This document shows positions 37,041 through 46,900 of a DNA stretch of 64,000 nucleotides, piece by piece; the stretch's first letter is position 1, and each line of letters begins with the position of its first letter. The stretch spans positions 17,839 through 81,838 of the forward strand of contig NZ_JAFFQA010000020.1 in the NCBI RefSeq assembly GCF_016919065.1. Reading direction: 5' to 3'. Origin of the DNA: Desulfobulbus rhabdoformis (lineage in GTDB: Bacteria; Desulfobacterota; Desulfobulbia; Desulfobulbales; Desulfobulbaceae). The translations under genes were made by a program, and so were the position numbers. The notes beneath the pieces were generated by a model. That model ran no database searches. It was not told the DNA's origin and was given only the letters and a program-made list of their open reading frames with translations.

Positions 37041-37803
37041 AAAGTTTTTTAAGATAGTTTGTGCCTCCAAGTCGGCGTATGTTTTTTTCGATCCAACGGG
37101 CACGGGAAAGTGTATATGAACCCGGATGATTGGCGTGGAAGCGACGTGGGTTGGGTAAAACGGCGGCTAAGAGAGCAGCCTGCCGCTTGGTGATGCGCTC
37201 AGGTGTGGTCTTGAAGAGATGGGTGCTTGCAGCACCAACGCCATAAATATTGTCGCCAAACTCGGCGATATTGAGATAGACTTCAAGAATACGCTTTTTA
37301 GGCCAGAACAGCTCAATACACAAGGTCAGTACGGCTTCAAGTCCCTTACGTACCATGTTGCGGCCTCCCCAAAGAAAGAGATTTTTCGCGGTTTGCTGCG
37401 AAAGCGTACTTGCCCCAAGCATTCGGCGGCTATGGGTTTTATTGTAGTTGAGAGCGTTTTTGATCGCGGCAAAATCAAACCCCCAATGTTTGGCAAAAAG
37501 CTGATCTTCCGCAGCGATGACAGCCATAGGCATCAAGGGGGACATTTTATCCAAGCTCACCCATTGATAGCGCAAAGGAGGGAGAGAACTCTCCGGCTGC
37601 AACCGTTCCAGTTGCCTGAGTACCATGAAAGTCGAAATTGGAACGGGAAAAAAGCGAAAGGCGATAATCGTAAAAACAGGGAGAAGAACAACAACCAGGG
37701 TAAAAATAAAAAGTCGCCTGAACAGGCGGGCGAACCACCCCCTGCTCCCTCGACGAACCGAGAAAGCAGAGGGTCGACTGTGATTGCGACGAAACATAGG
37801 CAT
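37039..37803 (-). CDS. mtgA: Monofunctional biosynthetic peptidoglycan transglycosylase
   Basis: A 254-residue family 51 glycosyltransferase that polymerises lipid II into glycan strands. It has an N-terminal arginine-rich cytoplasmic tail, one membrane anchor (LFIFTLVVVLLPVFTIIAF) and the GT51 motifs AVIAAEDQLFAKHWGFD, RMLGASTLSQQTAKNLFLWGGR and YLNIAEFGDNIYGVGAAS with RQAALLAAVLPNPRRF. The very end is set by an adjacent mobile element, so a few C-terminal residues may be altered. Confidence 0.94.
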   Translation of the reverse strand: MPMFRRNHSRPSAFSVRRGSRGWFARLFRRLFIFTLVVVLLPVFTIIAFRFFPVPISTFMVLRQLERLQPESSLPPLRYQWVSLDKMSPLMPMAVIAAEDQLFAKHWGFDFAAIKNALNYNKTHSRRMLGASTLSQQTAKNLFLWGGRNMVRKGLEAVLTLCIELFWPKKRILEVYLNIAEFGDNIYGVGAASTHLFKTTPERITKRQAALLAAVLPNPRRFHANHPGSYTLSRARWIEKNIRRLGGTNYLKKL

Positions 37804-37837
37804 TATTTTTGTTTACGTCCGCGTCTTAAATTTTGTG

Positions 37838-38845
37838 TTAATTGGGCACAGTATTGGAAGGAGGTTGAACACTCTCCTGTTCATCTGCTGCTTTTGCCTT
37901 CATCTGGACAAGCTCTTCCCGCTTAGCGTTTTTAATGACCTCAACTTGCCAACCATCTACCTGAACCAGTTGTTTCAGGCTCGAGACCTCCAGAATATAG
38001 CTGTTGTCTTCGGGAGGTGTCTTCTCCTGCTCTGCCGCAGTTTGCACCTTTTGAGCAAAGCTATAGGTAAGAGTTTTTCCGTCTTGCAAGATGACACTGT
38101 AGGTCAATACAGGGCGGTCCAGTCCGTATTCGGGTTTGCGTTCTGTTCCGAGAATAGCGGAGATCGACAAGCCGGTCAAACGATTCACCAATGAACCGAG
38201 TTTCTTGGTATTTACCTCTTCCCCTTCCTTGAGGCCAACGGGAAGCAACCCCTCCTTTCCCTTCTTGAGCACGACCTCTGGCAGCTTGACTTCGGCCAAC
38301 TGTTTTTCTTTGAGGTGCAGAACGGTAGTATCAATCCAATCCCCGGGATCAACCGCAAGATCATGGGCAGCTATTTTCATGGAATGAATTTCACTGTCGC
38401 CTTCAAGGCGCAGGTACAATTTTCGCAGTCCAGGAGAGGTGCCAAAGTAAAGAACCTGCTGTGTCTTTCCCTGCACCACCAGGCTCAATCGGTGCGCATA
38501 GTCGTCTGCAGCAACCCTAAACCGTGACGCAGCCTCAGTGGTACTGGCCTCAGGCCATTCTCGGTTGAGTTGCGTAATTTTCTCAATGAGAGCCTGCACT
38601 CGGATGGAATCAGCGGGAAAATTCAAAGAATCCGGCAGGAGCCATTGACCATTCACCTTTTGTATATGCAGTTTTTTCCCTTGGTCATCTTCAAAAAGAA
38701 GACCATCTATTTCAGCAGATTTGATCGTGATAAGTGGCCCATTAGTCACTATCCCTTGCGGGACTGTTGCATTCCAATGCGTGTAAACAGTCAGCCCAAC
38801 CTGAACCAGAATGACGAGAGCAAAGAGCGTTATCCATCGTTTCAT
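37838..38845 (-). CDS. DUF4340 domain protein
   Basis: A 335-residue protein with an N-terminal anchor (WITLFALVILVQVGLTVYTHW) and a large periplasmic beta-rich DUF4340 region (FPADSIRVQALIEKITQLNREWPEASTTEAASRFRV; GTERKPEYGLDRPVLTYSVIL). DUF4340 genes commonly follow Gldg-type ABC permease genes, as here, where the start shares a base with the upstream stop. It is probably an accessory of that exporter. Function unknown. Confidence 0.85.
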   Translation of the reverse strand: MKRWITLFALVILVQVGLTVYTHWNATVPQGIVTNGPLITIKSAEIDGLLFEDDQGKKLHIQKVNGQWLLPDSLNFPADSIRVQALIEKITQLNREWPEASTTEAASRFRVAADDYAHRLSLVVQGKTQQVLYFGTSPGLRKLYLRLEGDSEIHSMKIAAHDLAVDPGDWIDTTVLHLKEKQLAEVKLPEVVLKKGKEGLLPVGLKEGEEVNTKKLGSLVNRLTGLSISAILGTERKPEYGLDRPVLTYSVILQDGKTLTYSFAQKVQTAAEQEKTPPEDNSYILEVSSLKQLVQVDGWQVEVIKNAKREELVQMKAKAADEQESVQPPSNTVPN

Positions 38846-41757
38846 TAGTTCAACCTCCCGCTCAGCAGTGCCAGCTCATGCGTTCTCACCTTGTTTGCTA
38901 TCATTTTTCGAACCAACCAGACTATCAATAATCCGCAGGCGGCCAATCCATAATTAAGGTATTCCCAAAAGACTCGCATCTCCTGACTCATTGGCACCAG
39001 GGTTCGAGCGAAATGCCCGTTCCCCCGAATAGAGAGCAAATCGCGATCCTCAAGTGACCAGTCAATACAGTTGGCCATCAGTTGCAAGGGATTGAGGTAA
39101 CGGGTGCCGCCGGCACCGGAGGCAAGCTCCAGACTGGTATCAGCTAAAAAGGTATTTGAGGAAATGAGAATGATGCGGGCTGAATTCGGGGAATGTCCGA
39201 GGACGCGCCCAATCACTGCGGGTTTGTCTTCTTTGGAGCTTGTGTCCCCCTGCTCGTCACCTTTCTCCTTTACCTCTTCAGCCTGTTTTCGCGCAGCAAC
39301 AACCAGAGGAGAAGTCTTCCCCTTAAACCAGGAATCAAACTCCCCTTCCACCATCACCCCGAGGACCTGCCGCCCCACGGCCTTGCCCTGGGCGAATCCA
39401 TTCTCACCATAACGACGAAAATCGGGTTGTATCTCACTCCGATCGGAAACCCAGCTTCCTTCCGAGCTCTGCAGCAGCTTCACCACCTTGCGCTTTGCAT
39501 TTTTGGCAGGATCAATAGTCACGGGGGAGGCCCAGGTCATGGAGAGCTGATCTATTCCAGAAAGCAGGCCGTTTTTTCGATTCATGCCGTCAGGTCGGAT
39601 ATCAACAAAGTAGGGATAATTCACTAGATGCGTCTCACGTACACTGAATCCACCGACCTGCCGATCAACCGGTACGGGAAAAGCCGCATTCTGTTGATCA
39701 AGCACCATACTGTGCCCCAGAGTCAGGCCATAGCTGGCAAGCCAGTCCTCCAATCCGCTTGTCTTCTCAACCGCTGCAAGCCTTCCCTGTAGATGAACAT
39801 CAAAGGCAGAGGTCGCCAGGATAACCGTACCTCCCTGCATCAAAAACTGATCAATGGCAAAAAGCTGTTTGTCATCAAGCTGCTCTGGAGAAACGACCAA
39901 TAAAATATCTGCCTCCGGATCAACCTGTCCGTTTTTCAGATCTACAGATTTGACTCGGTGCTCCTGGCCAGCAAATTGAGAAAGCATCTGAAAGGTATTT
40001 CCCTGAGGCGGCATACCGTACTGCGCCATACCCGGTTGACTGGGTGGCGTGTATAAGGCAACTGTTTTGAGCATATCTTTGGAAAATCGTTTCAGCGTAG
40101 CCTCGATTGAACTCTTTAATGCTGCTGAATCAAGCGTTGAAGGCAGCGCCACCTGTACCTGTTCCCCTCCACTCTCCAGAGTCATGTAAAACCAGAAGGT
40201 CTCTGTTGAAAGTAGCCCGGCAACCATGGGCTGCATACCAAAGGTTTGACTCAGTTTGCTGGCCAGCGCACCACCGTTGGCCTCCGGGTCGGCAAAATCA
40301 AAGGAGAATTTTTCGCCGCCCTGCTCCTTCAATCCTTCAAGGACATCGTGTAACTTTGCCTTTAACTCGACAAGCGCTTTGGGCAGGACTGAATCAGCAG
40401 ACATATATCCATGAAAGACGACGGGATGGCTGATCCCTGTAAAGAGATTTCCGCCTCCCTGGTAACTGGACAGCACCTTCTTAATCGAACGGGTGATATC
40501 ATGTTCCGGATTGCGCAGTTCAACCTCGAGCTTAGTATCCCCTTCACTTTTCACCTCGATCAAATCCTGAAAGCCGAGCGTTTCATAGGAATCGCCATAT
40601 TTCACCAGAATATCAAAGTAAGAGTTTGTGACCGCGGTCTGGTAACGTGAGGCGGTCTGAAAGGGTACCGGTCGAATACCGTACTTTTCCCCGGCCTCCT
40701 GCTCAAGTTCAGGTTTGTCCTGAGGATCGATAAATTCAACCTTGACCTTCCCCTTGCCTGCCACCCCGTATTCTTCGAGGAGATCTCGAATCTGGGGAAC
40801 CAGTGGAGCCAGCAGCGGGTGCGTCTTGGCAGAGAAATAGCCGCGAATAAGTAGGGGCTCCTGCAACCGGGCAAGGTAGGATTTGGTTGCCGGTGAAATA
40901 GAATAGATCTGGTTGGCGGTGAGATCTGTCCGTAGCACTCCAATGGGCGCCAGCCAGAAATTAAGCACAAAAAAATTTGCCACGAGCAGACCGGTCAAAA
41001 TAGCCCAGTTTTTATGTCGGGTGTTGCTTGGATTTCCTGCCCAGCGACCACGCTCCAGACTATAAACGTTAAGAGAAAGAAAAATCCCGATCAGGCTGAG
41101 CGAGTAAACCAGGTCACGAAGATCGATTACTCCACGGGTAATGGATTCAAATCGGGAGCCAGCACCAAGAAGCTTAAGCAGTTCACCGACATGGTTCCCA
41201 AAAAATCCGGTCAGAGTATCAGAGCCAAGCATATACAATACGCTGCACACCAGCGTGGAGACAATGAGACTGACAATCTGGCTGTTGAATTGGGCGCTGA
41301 CATAGAGGCCGATAGCAATATAGGCACCAGCCAGAATGAGGCTGGCCAGATACCCCCCGAAAACCGGGCCCCAATCAAGCTGCCCAAGAAAGTTTACGGT
41401 AATAGGCAAAGGAATGGTCAAGAGCAGCGCGATAGCCACCAGACTCAGGCAGGCGATAAACTTGCCCAGAACCAGCGTCGAAAGCCGAACCGGTGCGGTC
41501 AGCAGAGGCTCCAGGGTTCCGGCCCGATGCTCCTCAGACCAGACTCGCATGGTGATGGCCGAAGAAAGGAAAATCAAGAGGAGTGGCATCCAGGAAAACA
41601 GAGGACGTACATCAGCGATATTCCGACTGAAAAAAGTTTCTACCCAAAAAAAGATAAACAGGGTGGCGGCGAGAAATGCGCCAAAAAAGATAAAGGCAGC
41701 CGGCGTTGAAAAAAAGACGGCCAACTCCCGGCGGGCGACCTTACGCAAGGTGTTCAT
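38845..41757 (-). CDS. ABC-2 permease fused to a Gldg-type auxiliary domain
   Basis: A 970-residue fusion. The first 260 residues form an ABC-2 permease (six hydrophobic segments, with EEHRAGTLEPLLTAPVRLSTLVLGKFIACLS). The central 600 residues are a Gldg/ABC_transp_aux periplasmic region beginning FFVLNFWLAPIGVLRTDLTANQIYSISPATKSYL. A last membrane helix (LNYGLAACGLLIVWLVRK) closes it. In gliding bacteria GldF and GldG are separate; here they are one chain. The ATPase gene overlaps by 4 bp. Confidence 0.9.
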   Translation of the reverse strand: MNTLRKVARRELAVFFSTPAAFIFFGAFLAATLFIFFWVETFFSRNIADVRPLFSWMPLLLIFLSSAITMRVWSEEHRAGTLEPLLTAPVRLSTLVLGKFIACLSLVAIALLLTIPLPITVNFLGQLDWGPVFGGYLASLILAGAYIAIGLYVSAQFNSQIVSLIVSTLVCSVLYMLGSDTLTGFFGNHVGELLKLLGAGSRFESITRGVIDLRDLVYSLSLIGIFLSLNVYSLERGRWAGNPSNTRHKNWAILTGLLVANFFVLNFWLAPIGVLRTDLTANQIYSISPATKSYLARLQEPLLIRGYFSAKTHPLLAPLVPQIRDLLEEYGVAGKGKVKVEFIDPQDKPELEQEAGEKYGIRPVPFQTASRYQTAVTNSYFDILVKYGDSYETLGFQDLIEVKSEGDTKLEVELRNPEHDITRSIKKVLSSYQGGGNLFTGISHPVVFHGYMSADSVLPKALVELKAKLHDVLEGLKEQGGEKFSFDFADPEANGGALASKLSQTFGMQPMVAGLLSTETFWFYMTLESGGEQVQVALPSTLDSAALKSSIEATLKRFSKDMLKTVALYTPPSQPGMAQYGMPPQGNTFQMLSQFAGQEHRVKSVDLKNGQVDPEADILLVVSPEQLDDKQLFAIDQFLMQGGTVILATSAFDVHLQGRLAAVEKTSGLEDWLASYGLTLGHSMVLDQQNAAFPVPVDRQVGGFSVRETHLVNYPYFVDIRPDGMNRKNGLLSGIDQLSMTWASPVTIDPAKNAKRKVVKLLQSSEGSWVSDRSEIQPDFRRYGENGFAQGKAVGRQVLGVMVEGEFDSWFKGKTSPLVVAARKQAEEVKEKGDEQGDTSSKEDKPAVIGRVLGHSPNSARIILISSNTFLADTSLELASGAGGTRYLNPLQLMANCIDWSLEDRDLLSIRGNGHFARTLVPMSQEMRVFWEYLNYGLAACGLLIVWLVRKMIANKVRTHELALLSGRLN

Positions 41758-42683
41758 TGTTCTCTCCCCCCTGCCAGATTGATTTCACTGAAAACACGCT
41801 CCAGATTGCGCGACTCCAGGGTGAGTTCAAATAAGGACCAGCCCTGCCCTGTGATGGCACTAGCCACAAATGGAGCCACTTCTTTGGCAGGTACTGTGGT
41901 GCTGATGCCATAGCAATAGCGGTCTGCTTGCACCGAGATCTGCTCAACCGCAGTGACTCCATCCAGGGATGCAAGAGTGGCCTCAGCCTCAGCCCGGTCC
42001 GTTGTCACAAGTAGACGCTGGGAATCACTCAGTGCACTCAGCGAGGTATCAAGCATCTTTTTCCCGTGGCCAATGATGATCACCCTGTCACAGACGGCCT
42101 GCACCTCCTGGAGGATATGGGTTGAGATAATCAGGGTGGCATCTTTGGCAAGTTCGCGAATCAGCGTGCGCATGTGTTGGATCTGGGTCGGATCGAGGCC
42201 GTTTGTGGGTTCATCAAGAATGATGATTGAAGGCCGATGCAAAATGGCCTGGGCCACACCTACACGCTGACGATAACCACGGGACAAGGTACCAATGGAT
42301 TGAGTCGCCCGCTCTGTGAGCCCTGTCCGCTCCAGGGCCTCAAGGAGCAGATGCCCCATATCCCTTTCATCGATGCCATGAAGCGCGGCAATGTATTCCA
42401 GATAGCCGATCACACTCATCTCTGGATAGACCGGGCAATTTTCCGGCAGGTAACCGATCAAGGCCTGAATGGCGCTACGATTCGATTCTATGGGCATACC
42501 ATCGACCTTTATGGTGCCACCACTTGCTTCCAGGTAGCCGGTCAGCATCTTCATGATGGTGGTTTTACCCGCGCCATTATGCCCCAGTAGCCCAACAATT
42601 TCCCCGGAACCAATTGAAAATGACACATCGTCAACGGCTCGGGTTGTGCCGTAGGTACGGGTTAAATGTTCAACCTGAATCAT
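41754..42683 (-). CDS. ABC transporter ATP-binding protein
   Basis: A 309-residue ATPase with Walker A (GHNGAGKTT), signature motif (LSRGYRQRVG) and Walker B (IIILDEPTNGLD). The start is put at the ATG at 42681-42683 behind AGAGGAAT, giving MIQVEHLTRTYG, the usual beginning. It is GldA-like and drives the permease fusion and DUF4340 protein encoded directly after it. Confidence 0.93.
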   Translation of the reverse strand: MIQVEHLTRTYGTTRAVDDVSFSIGSGEIVGLLGHNGAGKTTIMKMLTGYLEASGGTIKVDGMPIESNRSAIQALIGYLPENCPVYPEMSVIGYLEYIAALHGIDERDMGHLLLEALERTGLTERATQSIGTLSRGYRQRVGVAQAILHRPSIIILDEPTNGLDPTQIQHMRTLIRELAKDATLIISTHILQEVQAVCDRVIIIGHGKKMLDTSLSALSDSQRLLVTTDRAEAEATLASLDGVTAVEQISVQADRYCYGISTTVPAKEVAPFVASAITGQGWSLFELTLESRNLERVFSEINLAGGREQ

Positions 42684-42730
42684 TAATTCCTCTTTTAAGT
42701 TGTCAATATATTCTTGGTCAGGACAACTCA

Positions 42731-42908
42731 AGGGTGTCTTGAATAATTAGATTTTTCAATCAAGGCCAGATAAGCGCAGACTTCGAGGATTGCGAAAAAT
42801 TTTACCGCAGGCATATATGTGATATTCCGAGGATAAAATTTTAAGCGTGACGAGGTAAGCGCCAGACTCCGGGGGATTGGAAGAAAAAGCAATTATTCAA
42901 GATTCCCT
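42731..42908. mobile_element. TTGAATAATT-type MITE, copy R3 (reverse orientation)
   Basis: A 178-bp copy in the opposite orientation (GGGTGTCTTGAATAATT first), with the flanking duplication TCAA on both sides. It contains the longer internal segment with CGCAGACTTCGAGGATTG. Confidence 0.85.
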
Positions 42909-43248
42909 CAAGACATCGTTGCATCAACGACTGTCCCAAGTAAAACCGTCATGTAAGATCGATCAAACTGTGCCGAAAGCGGAGGCGAGGTGTCGGTAAA
43001 ACAGTTGAAAAAGAGAGAAAACACGACGAAATTCCAAAATAAATAGCGCGATTTTATAAATGAAACCATAACGATATCTTGAGGTTGTCAACAAAGGCGA
43101 TCAAAATCAAGAAACAGAAAAGACAGACCTGGTCGTGAACGCGACGCGAAGATCCGCATGAGCAGTGGTGCCGGAAAGTTCCGGTTTGATGTGTGCGGGT
43201 TTAAAGTAAAGCAGAACAGGAGGTTGTCAATTCACAGGGACGATTTTT
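42909..43248. other. Intergenic region before the EamA gene end
   Basis: About 340 bp between a mobile element and the 3' end of the EamA gene. A weak hairpin, GCCGGAA..TTCCGGT, is present near 43170. No gene or other element could be supported. Confidence 0.4.
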
Positions 43249-44151
43249 TTACCCACGGCTGCGTTCGGTTGTCGTAGTCCGCTGGAGGCGAACCGTGGAG
43301 AGCAGTATACCGCAAAAAATAAGGACCACTCCCTGGGCATGGTAGCGTTCCGGCTGCTCATGGAGAAAGATCATGGCAAGGATAGAACTGAAAACCGGCA
43401 TAAGATGAACAAAAGGCCCTGCCCTGTTTGCTCCAATACTTCGCACTGCTCGATTCCAGAAAATGAAGGCCAGCACCGAGGCAAAAAAAGCCACATAGCC
43501 TACAGTCAGAAGAACTGAAGAATTTACCGTAAAGGTCTTCCCCTGGGCGAGCTCCCACAGGTACAAGGGGGAAAGCCCCACCAGTCCGACCAGGATCATG
43601 GCGAGGAGATACGCAAGTGGATGTATTTCTCCTGGATATCTGCGCAGGTTGGTTGAGTACAATGCCCAGACAACAGCAGCGGCGAGAACAAGTAGATCTC
43701 CTCGATTAAAAGAGATCTGGGTGAGCATCGAAACGTCGCCCTTTGCCATGATCAATGCCACACCCGACAATGAGATGAAGATCCCGCAATACTGTCGAAC
43801 CAACAGTGTCTCTTGAAATCGGATCCAGGAAATGACTGCGATCAAAACGGGTACACAGGAGTTGACCAACACCCCATTGATCACGCCGGTATACTGCATA
43901 GCCATATATAGCAGGGTATTGAATCCGGTCACGCCAAGAAGTCCTTGAGCGAGAATGAACCTCTTATACTTCCACAGCAGCCTGCGATCGCGCCACAAAG
44001 GTTTCCAGGCAAATCCAAGCAGAATGACCAGTGCCAGACTCCACCGCCAAAAGGATAAAGCCACAGGCGGTATCACTGCATGCATTCCACGGCTGACGAC
44101 AAAATTTCCGGACCAGAAAAGGGTTGTAAGGGTGAGCAGGAGATAGGGCAT
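43249..44151 (-). CDS. EamA/DMT-family transporter
   Basis: A 300-residue membrane protein with two EamA repeats and about ten hydrophobic segments, with the typical LLTLTTLFWSGNFVVSRGM start and a second repeat AAAVVWALYSTNLRRYPG...VGYVAFFASVLAFIFWNRAVRSIGANRAGPFVHLMPVFSSILAMIFLHEQ. It is probably an exporter of small metabolites or amino acids. Substrate cannot be predicted. Confidence 0.9.
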   Translation of the reverse strand: MPYLLLTLTTLFWSGNFVVSRGMHAVIPPVALSFWRWSLALVILLGFAWKPLWRDRRLLWKYKRFILAQGLLGVTGFNTLLYMAMQYTGVINGVLVNSCVPVLIAVISWIRFQETLLVRQYCGIFISLSGVALIMAKGDVSMLTQISFNRGDLLVLAAAVVWALYSTNLRRYPGEIHPLAYLLAMILVGLVGLSPLYLWELAQGKTFTVNSSVLLTVGYVAFFASVLAFIFWNRAVRSIGANRAGPFVHLMPVFSSILAMIFLHEQPERYHAQGVVLIFCGILLSTVRLQRTTTTERSRG

Positions 44152-44344
44152 GCTGTTCGCTGCAACAAAGTCAATCGAGAGAAAACTTAATAAATGAGCA
44201 TCCCGTTGATTATGGATGGCTCTTTGCCTAGAGAAGCAGTGTTGAATGGTGGTTTTATCGAGGAGTGCAGGAAGATCCGACGCGCCGGGATTTAGTACAG
44301 AATCTGCAGGGGGGATTGCGGGCAGCCCATCAGCTCGTCAGGTA

Positions 44345-44848
44345 TTACTCTGCCCCTATAAATGGACTGTCCCGCTCCTCACCGCAGACCATTTGGCCAA
44401 CAGTATGTGGTCGATACACCTCTATCACACCGGGCTGTGGCATATACACGTTGTTTAATTCATTTTGGGAATACCAGTATCCGACCGGGGTGCCATCTGG
44501 AGCATAAATTCGACCGGCCCTATAGTCACAGCTCCCGTACATTTCCTGGGAATACCACTGCAGCCATCCTGCCAGTCGTTCCGGGCTCATTGCAACTTTG
44601 CTCCAGACACGACTACGCAGCTGAAACCGGTTATCAACGGCAATAAAGGAATCAGGCGCAACGATGGAACCGAGGTAATAATAAGTGTGCCTAGGAAAGA
44701 TAGCTCCATTCTCAATAGATTGCTGCACTTCCTCCTGTTCTACCCACCTTCCTTTGGGACTTGTCGAGGTCAACGAAGAACAACCCGCTAAAACTCCCCA
44801 ACAACCACTAAGAACCAAAGCTGAGATCAGTAACCACCTTTTATGCAT
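44345..44848 (-). CDS. Lipoprotein of unknown function
   Basis: A 167-residue protein from the ATG at 44846-44848. It has a lipoprotein signal with two possible lipoboxes (LSGC and LAGC-SS). The mature part is rich in aromatic residues (PRHTYYYLGSIVAPDSFIAVDNRFQLRSRVWSKVAMSPERLAGWLQWYSQ). No domain family is recognised. It stands alone. Confidence 0.65.
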   Translation of the reverse strand: MHKRWLLISALVLSGCWGVLAGCSSLTSTSPKGRWVEQEEVQQSIENGAIFPRHTYYYLGSIVAPDSFIAVDNRFQLRSRVWSKVAMSPERLAGWLQWYSQEMYGSCDYRAGRIYAPDGTPVGYWYSQNELNNVYMPQPGVIEVYRPHTVGQMVCGEERDSPFIGAE

Positions 44849-44904
44849 AACGCGCACCTCTGAAATCAGGAGAAGCAAGCATCCAACTTGCTCATATCTT
44901 TCAA

Positions 44905-45029
44905 CCTTAATCTGTGAGCATTCATCGGGGGGGGCGGCGGAAGCTGAACAACAAATGAATTAATTTAAAAATCTTTGTCCCATTAATAGGATACGCTGTT
45001 CAGTGACCACCCGCCGTCACGGATTCAGG
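44905..45029. mobile_element. MITE, CCTGAATCCGTGA family, copy C
   Basis: A 125-bp element. The right end is the perfect TCACGGATTCAGG and the left is a slightly changed CCTTAATCTGTGA. The 6-bp duplication TTTCAA is present on both sides (44899-44904 and 45030-45035). Confidence 0.78.
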
Positions 45030-45051
45030 TTTCAAGGCCACTGAGGATATT

Positions 45052-45366
45052 TCACTGAGTCTTGAGCTTAAGCAGATTGGTTACCCTTCTCACCCCACGA
45101 ACGCTATGAGCGATGGCTGCTGCCTTCCTCCGTTGTGCTATTGTCTCCACGGCACCGCTTAGGACGACCTCGCCCTGAAAAGTCTTCACTGAAACGGTCA
45201 ATGCACTCACCTCTTTATCCGCAACCAGCTCAGCTTTCACCTGAGTAGTGATGGAGGCATCATCAATAACCTGCCCCGTGCTTCTCCCAGCAGGGGTTGT
45301 ACAGCCAACCAGCAGAAAAAAAAGAAAAAAAGTGCAGATAATTGAAACAAAGGGATGTCGTTTCAT
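45052..45366 (-). CDS. BON-domain lipoprotein
   Basis: A 104-residue protein with a lipoprotein signal (lipobox LVGC-TT) and one BON domain (DDASITTQVKAELVADKEVSALTVSVKTFQGEVVLSGAVETIAQRRKAAAIAHSVRGVRRVTNLL). BON domains bind phospholipids and are common in OsmY-type envelope stress proteins. Single-gene unit. Confidence 0.88.
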   Translation of the reverse strand: MKRHPFVSIICTFFLFFLLVGCTTPAGRSTGQVIDDASITTQVKAELVADKEVSALTVSVKTFQGEVVLSGAVETIAQRRKAAAIAHSVRGVRRVTNLLKLKTQ

Positions 45367-45860
45367 ACCTCCTCCATTATGTTCCCAGCATCAGTAATGA
45401 CCATAATAACGGTTGGGTGCAGTTCAATGCACCTCTCCAAACAACCAGGGTACATTGCTTGCTCCAGGCTCACGTATACCGACCAAGGAAGGCCCCGAAC
45501 CTACGGGATACTGGTAAGAAGTCTCCCCCCAAATCACAAGGAAGAAAAATCCAATCTAGAGATCATTGCCACGCCCCAAAGAAATACCTTACATATTTCT
45601 TTTTCAATACATAATTTCTGAACTTTCGTACAATCACAGCTTGTTATCCATTTTTCCTGCATCCTGACTCTCAAAGCAGGGAGCCAAAGCAGCTGTTCAG
45701 AACAGTTGCTTCCCCCCTGAGACAGAGCGCGCAACCACACCCCAGGCCAGTAATATTCAGGGTTTCTCTATTGACCTTCCGGGACTGATCCTCTATCATC
45801 GCAACCCACGAGTTTCCGTAGTGTATGCATTCTATTTTGGAGGAAAAAGGAGGAGATTTT
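45367..45860. other. Intergenic region upstream of the TRAP operon
   Basis: About 490 bp between divergent genes. It holds the candidate TRAP promoter listed separately. No further gene or repeat is recognisable. Confidence 0.45.
45771..45799 (+). promoter_or_regulatory. Candidate promoter of the TRAP operon
   Basis: TTGACC and TATCAT are spaced by 17 bp, 62 bp before the dctP start. Confidence 0.45.
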
Positions 45861-46892
45861 ATGCTGAAACGTACACTCGTTTTCGCCATGGTAATCGGAG
45901 CGCTCATCTGGATGCCGGCACTTGCCGATGCGGCCAACAAGTACAAAAAAGAATACAAGATGAGCGTGGTCGTCGGCCCCAAGCTTCCCTGGGGTCAGGG
46001 AGCAACCAAATTTGCCGACCTGGTGCGGGAACGTACTGACGGACGCATTAACATCAAGGTCTACACCTCGTCATCACTCATGGCAGGCAAACAGACCAAT
46101 GAATTCCTGATACACCGGAACGGTGTGGCCGAGTTCTGCCTTGCCTCTACCATCAACTGGTCCACCAGCATCAAAGAGCTCAACCTTTTTAACCTGCCCT
46201 TCCTCTTTCCGGATTACAAAGCCCTTGATGCAGTGACTCAGGGCGAAATTGGTGAAGAAATTGGTGGGCTGCTCAAGAAAAAAGGGGTCACTCTGCTCGG
46301 TTGGGGTGAGAACGGATTCCGGGCTCTGACTAACTCCAAGGGACCGGTTGCCAAACCCGAAGATTTAGACGGCATGAAAATTCGTGTAGTCGGCACGCCA
46401 ATTTTTATCGAAATCATGACCGCTCTCGGCGCCAACCCGGCCAACATGAACTGGGGTGATGCCCAAATAGCTTTTCAGTCGGGCAATGTTGATGGTCAGG
46501 AAAATCCAGTGGTTGGTATTGAGATTCCGGTTAAAATTTGGCAGTTTCACAAATATGCAACCATCTGGCGGTATGTGATTGACCCATTGATGTTCACCGT
46601 CAACAGCAAGGTCATGGCCGGCTTTTCCGAAGAAGACCAAAAAATCATTCGCCAGGCCGCGGTTGAGGCTGGTGAGTGGCAACGCGCTCTGGCCCGTAAA
46701 GGTTTGATTGCTCCGGATCTCAGCGCCCTTGACACCTTACGTGAAAATGGCATGGAAGTCGTGGTTCTGGACCAGGAAGCACGAAAGGCCTTTCGTGAGA
46801 AGACCGCCTCTGTCTATAAAAAATGGGTCCCCACTGTTGGTGCAGAGTTGGTCGAAAAAGCTGAAAAAGCCATTGCGGCATCGCAAAAGTAG
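45861..46892 (+). CDS. dctP: TRAP transporter solute-binding protein
   Basis: A 343-residue periplasmic binding protein of the DctP family. The signal peptide ends ADA-AN and is followed by KLPWGQGATKFADLVRERTDGRINIKVYTSSSLM; the ligand-binding block is LDGMKIRVVGTPIFIEIMTALGANPANMNWGDAQIAFQSGNVDGQENPV, including the conserved Arg. The ATG at 45861 has AGGAGGAGA in front; the longer frame from 45825 is not credible. Ligand is probably an organic acid. Confidence 0.93.
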   Translation: MLKRTLVFAMVIGALIWMPALADAANKYKKEYKMSVVVGPKLPWGQGATKFADLVRERTDGRINIKVYTSSSLMAGKQTNEFLIHRNGVAEFCLASTINWSTSIKELNLFNLPFLFPDYKALDAVTQGEIGEEIGGLLKKKGVTLLGWGENGFRALTNSKGPVAKPEDLDGMKIRVVGTPIFIEIMTALGANPANMNWGDAQIAFQSGNVDGQENPVVGIEIPVKIWQFHKYATIWRYVIDPLMFTVNSKVMAGFSEEDQKIIRQAAVEAGEWQRALARKGLIAPDLSALDTLRENGMEVVVLDQEARKAFREKTASVYKKWVPTVGAELVEKAEKAIAASQK

Positions 46893-46900
46893 GTTCACAC

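Noticed and set aside
37219..37926. Open frame of 235 codons opposite mtgA
   Set aside because: Shadow of mtgA and the DUF4340 gene; composition is low in hydrophobic cores.
41014..41709. Open frame of 231 codons opposite the Gldg-type permease
   Set aside because: Very polar reverse-strand shadow of membrane segments.
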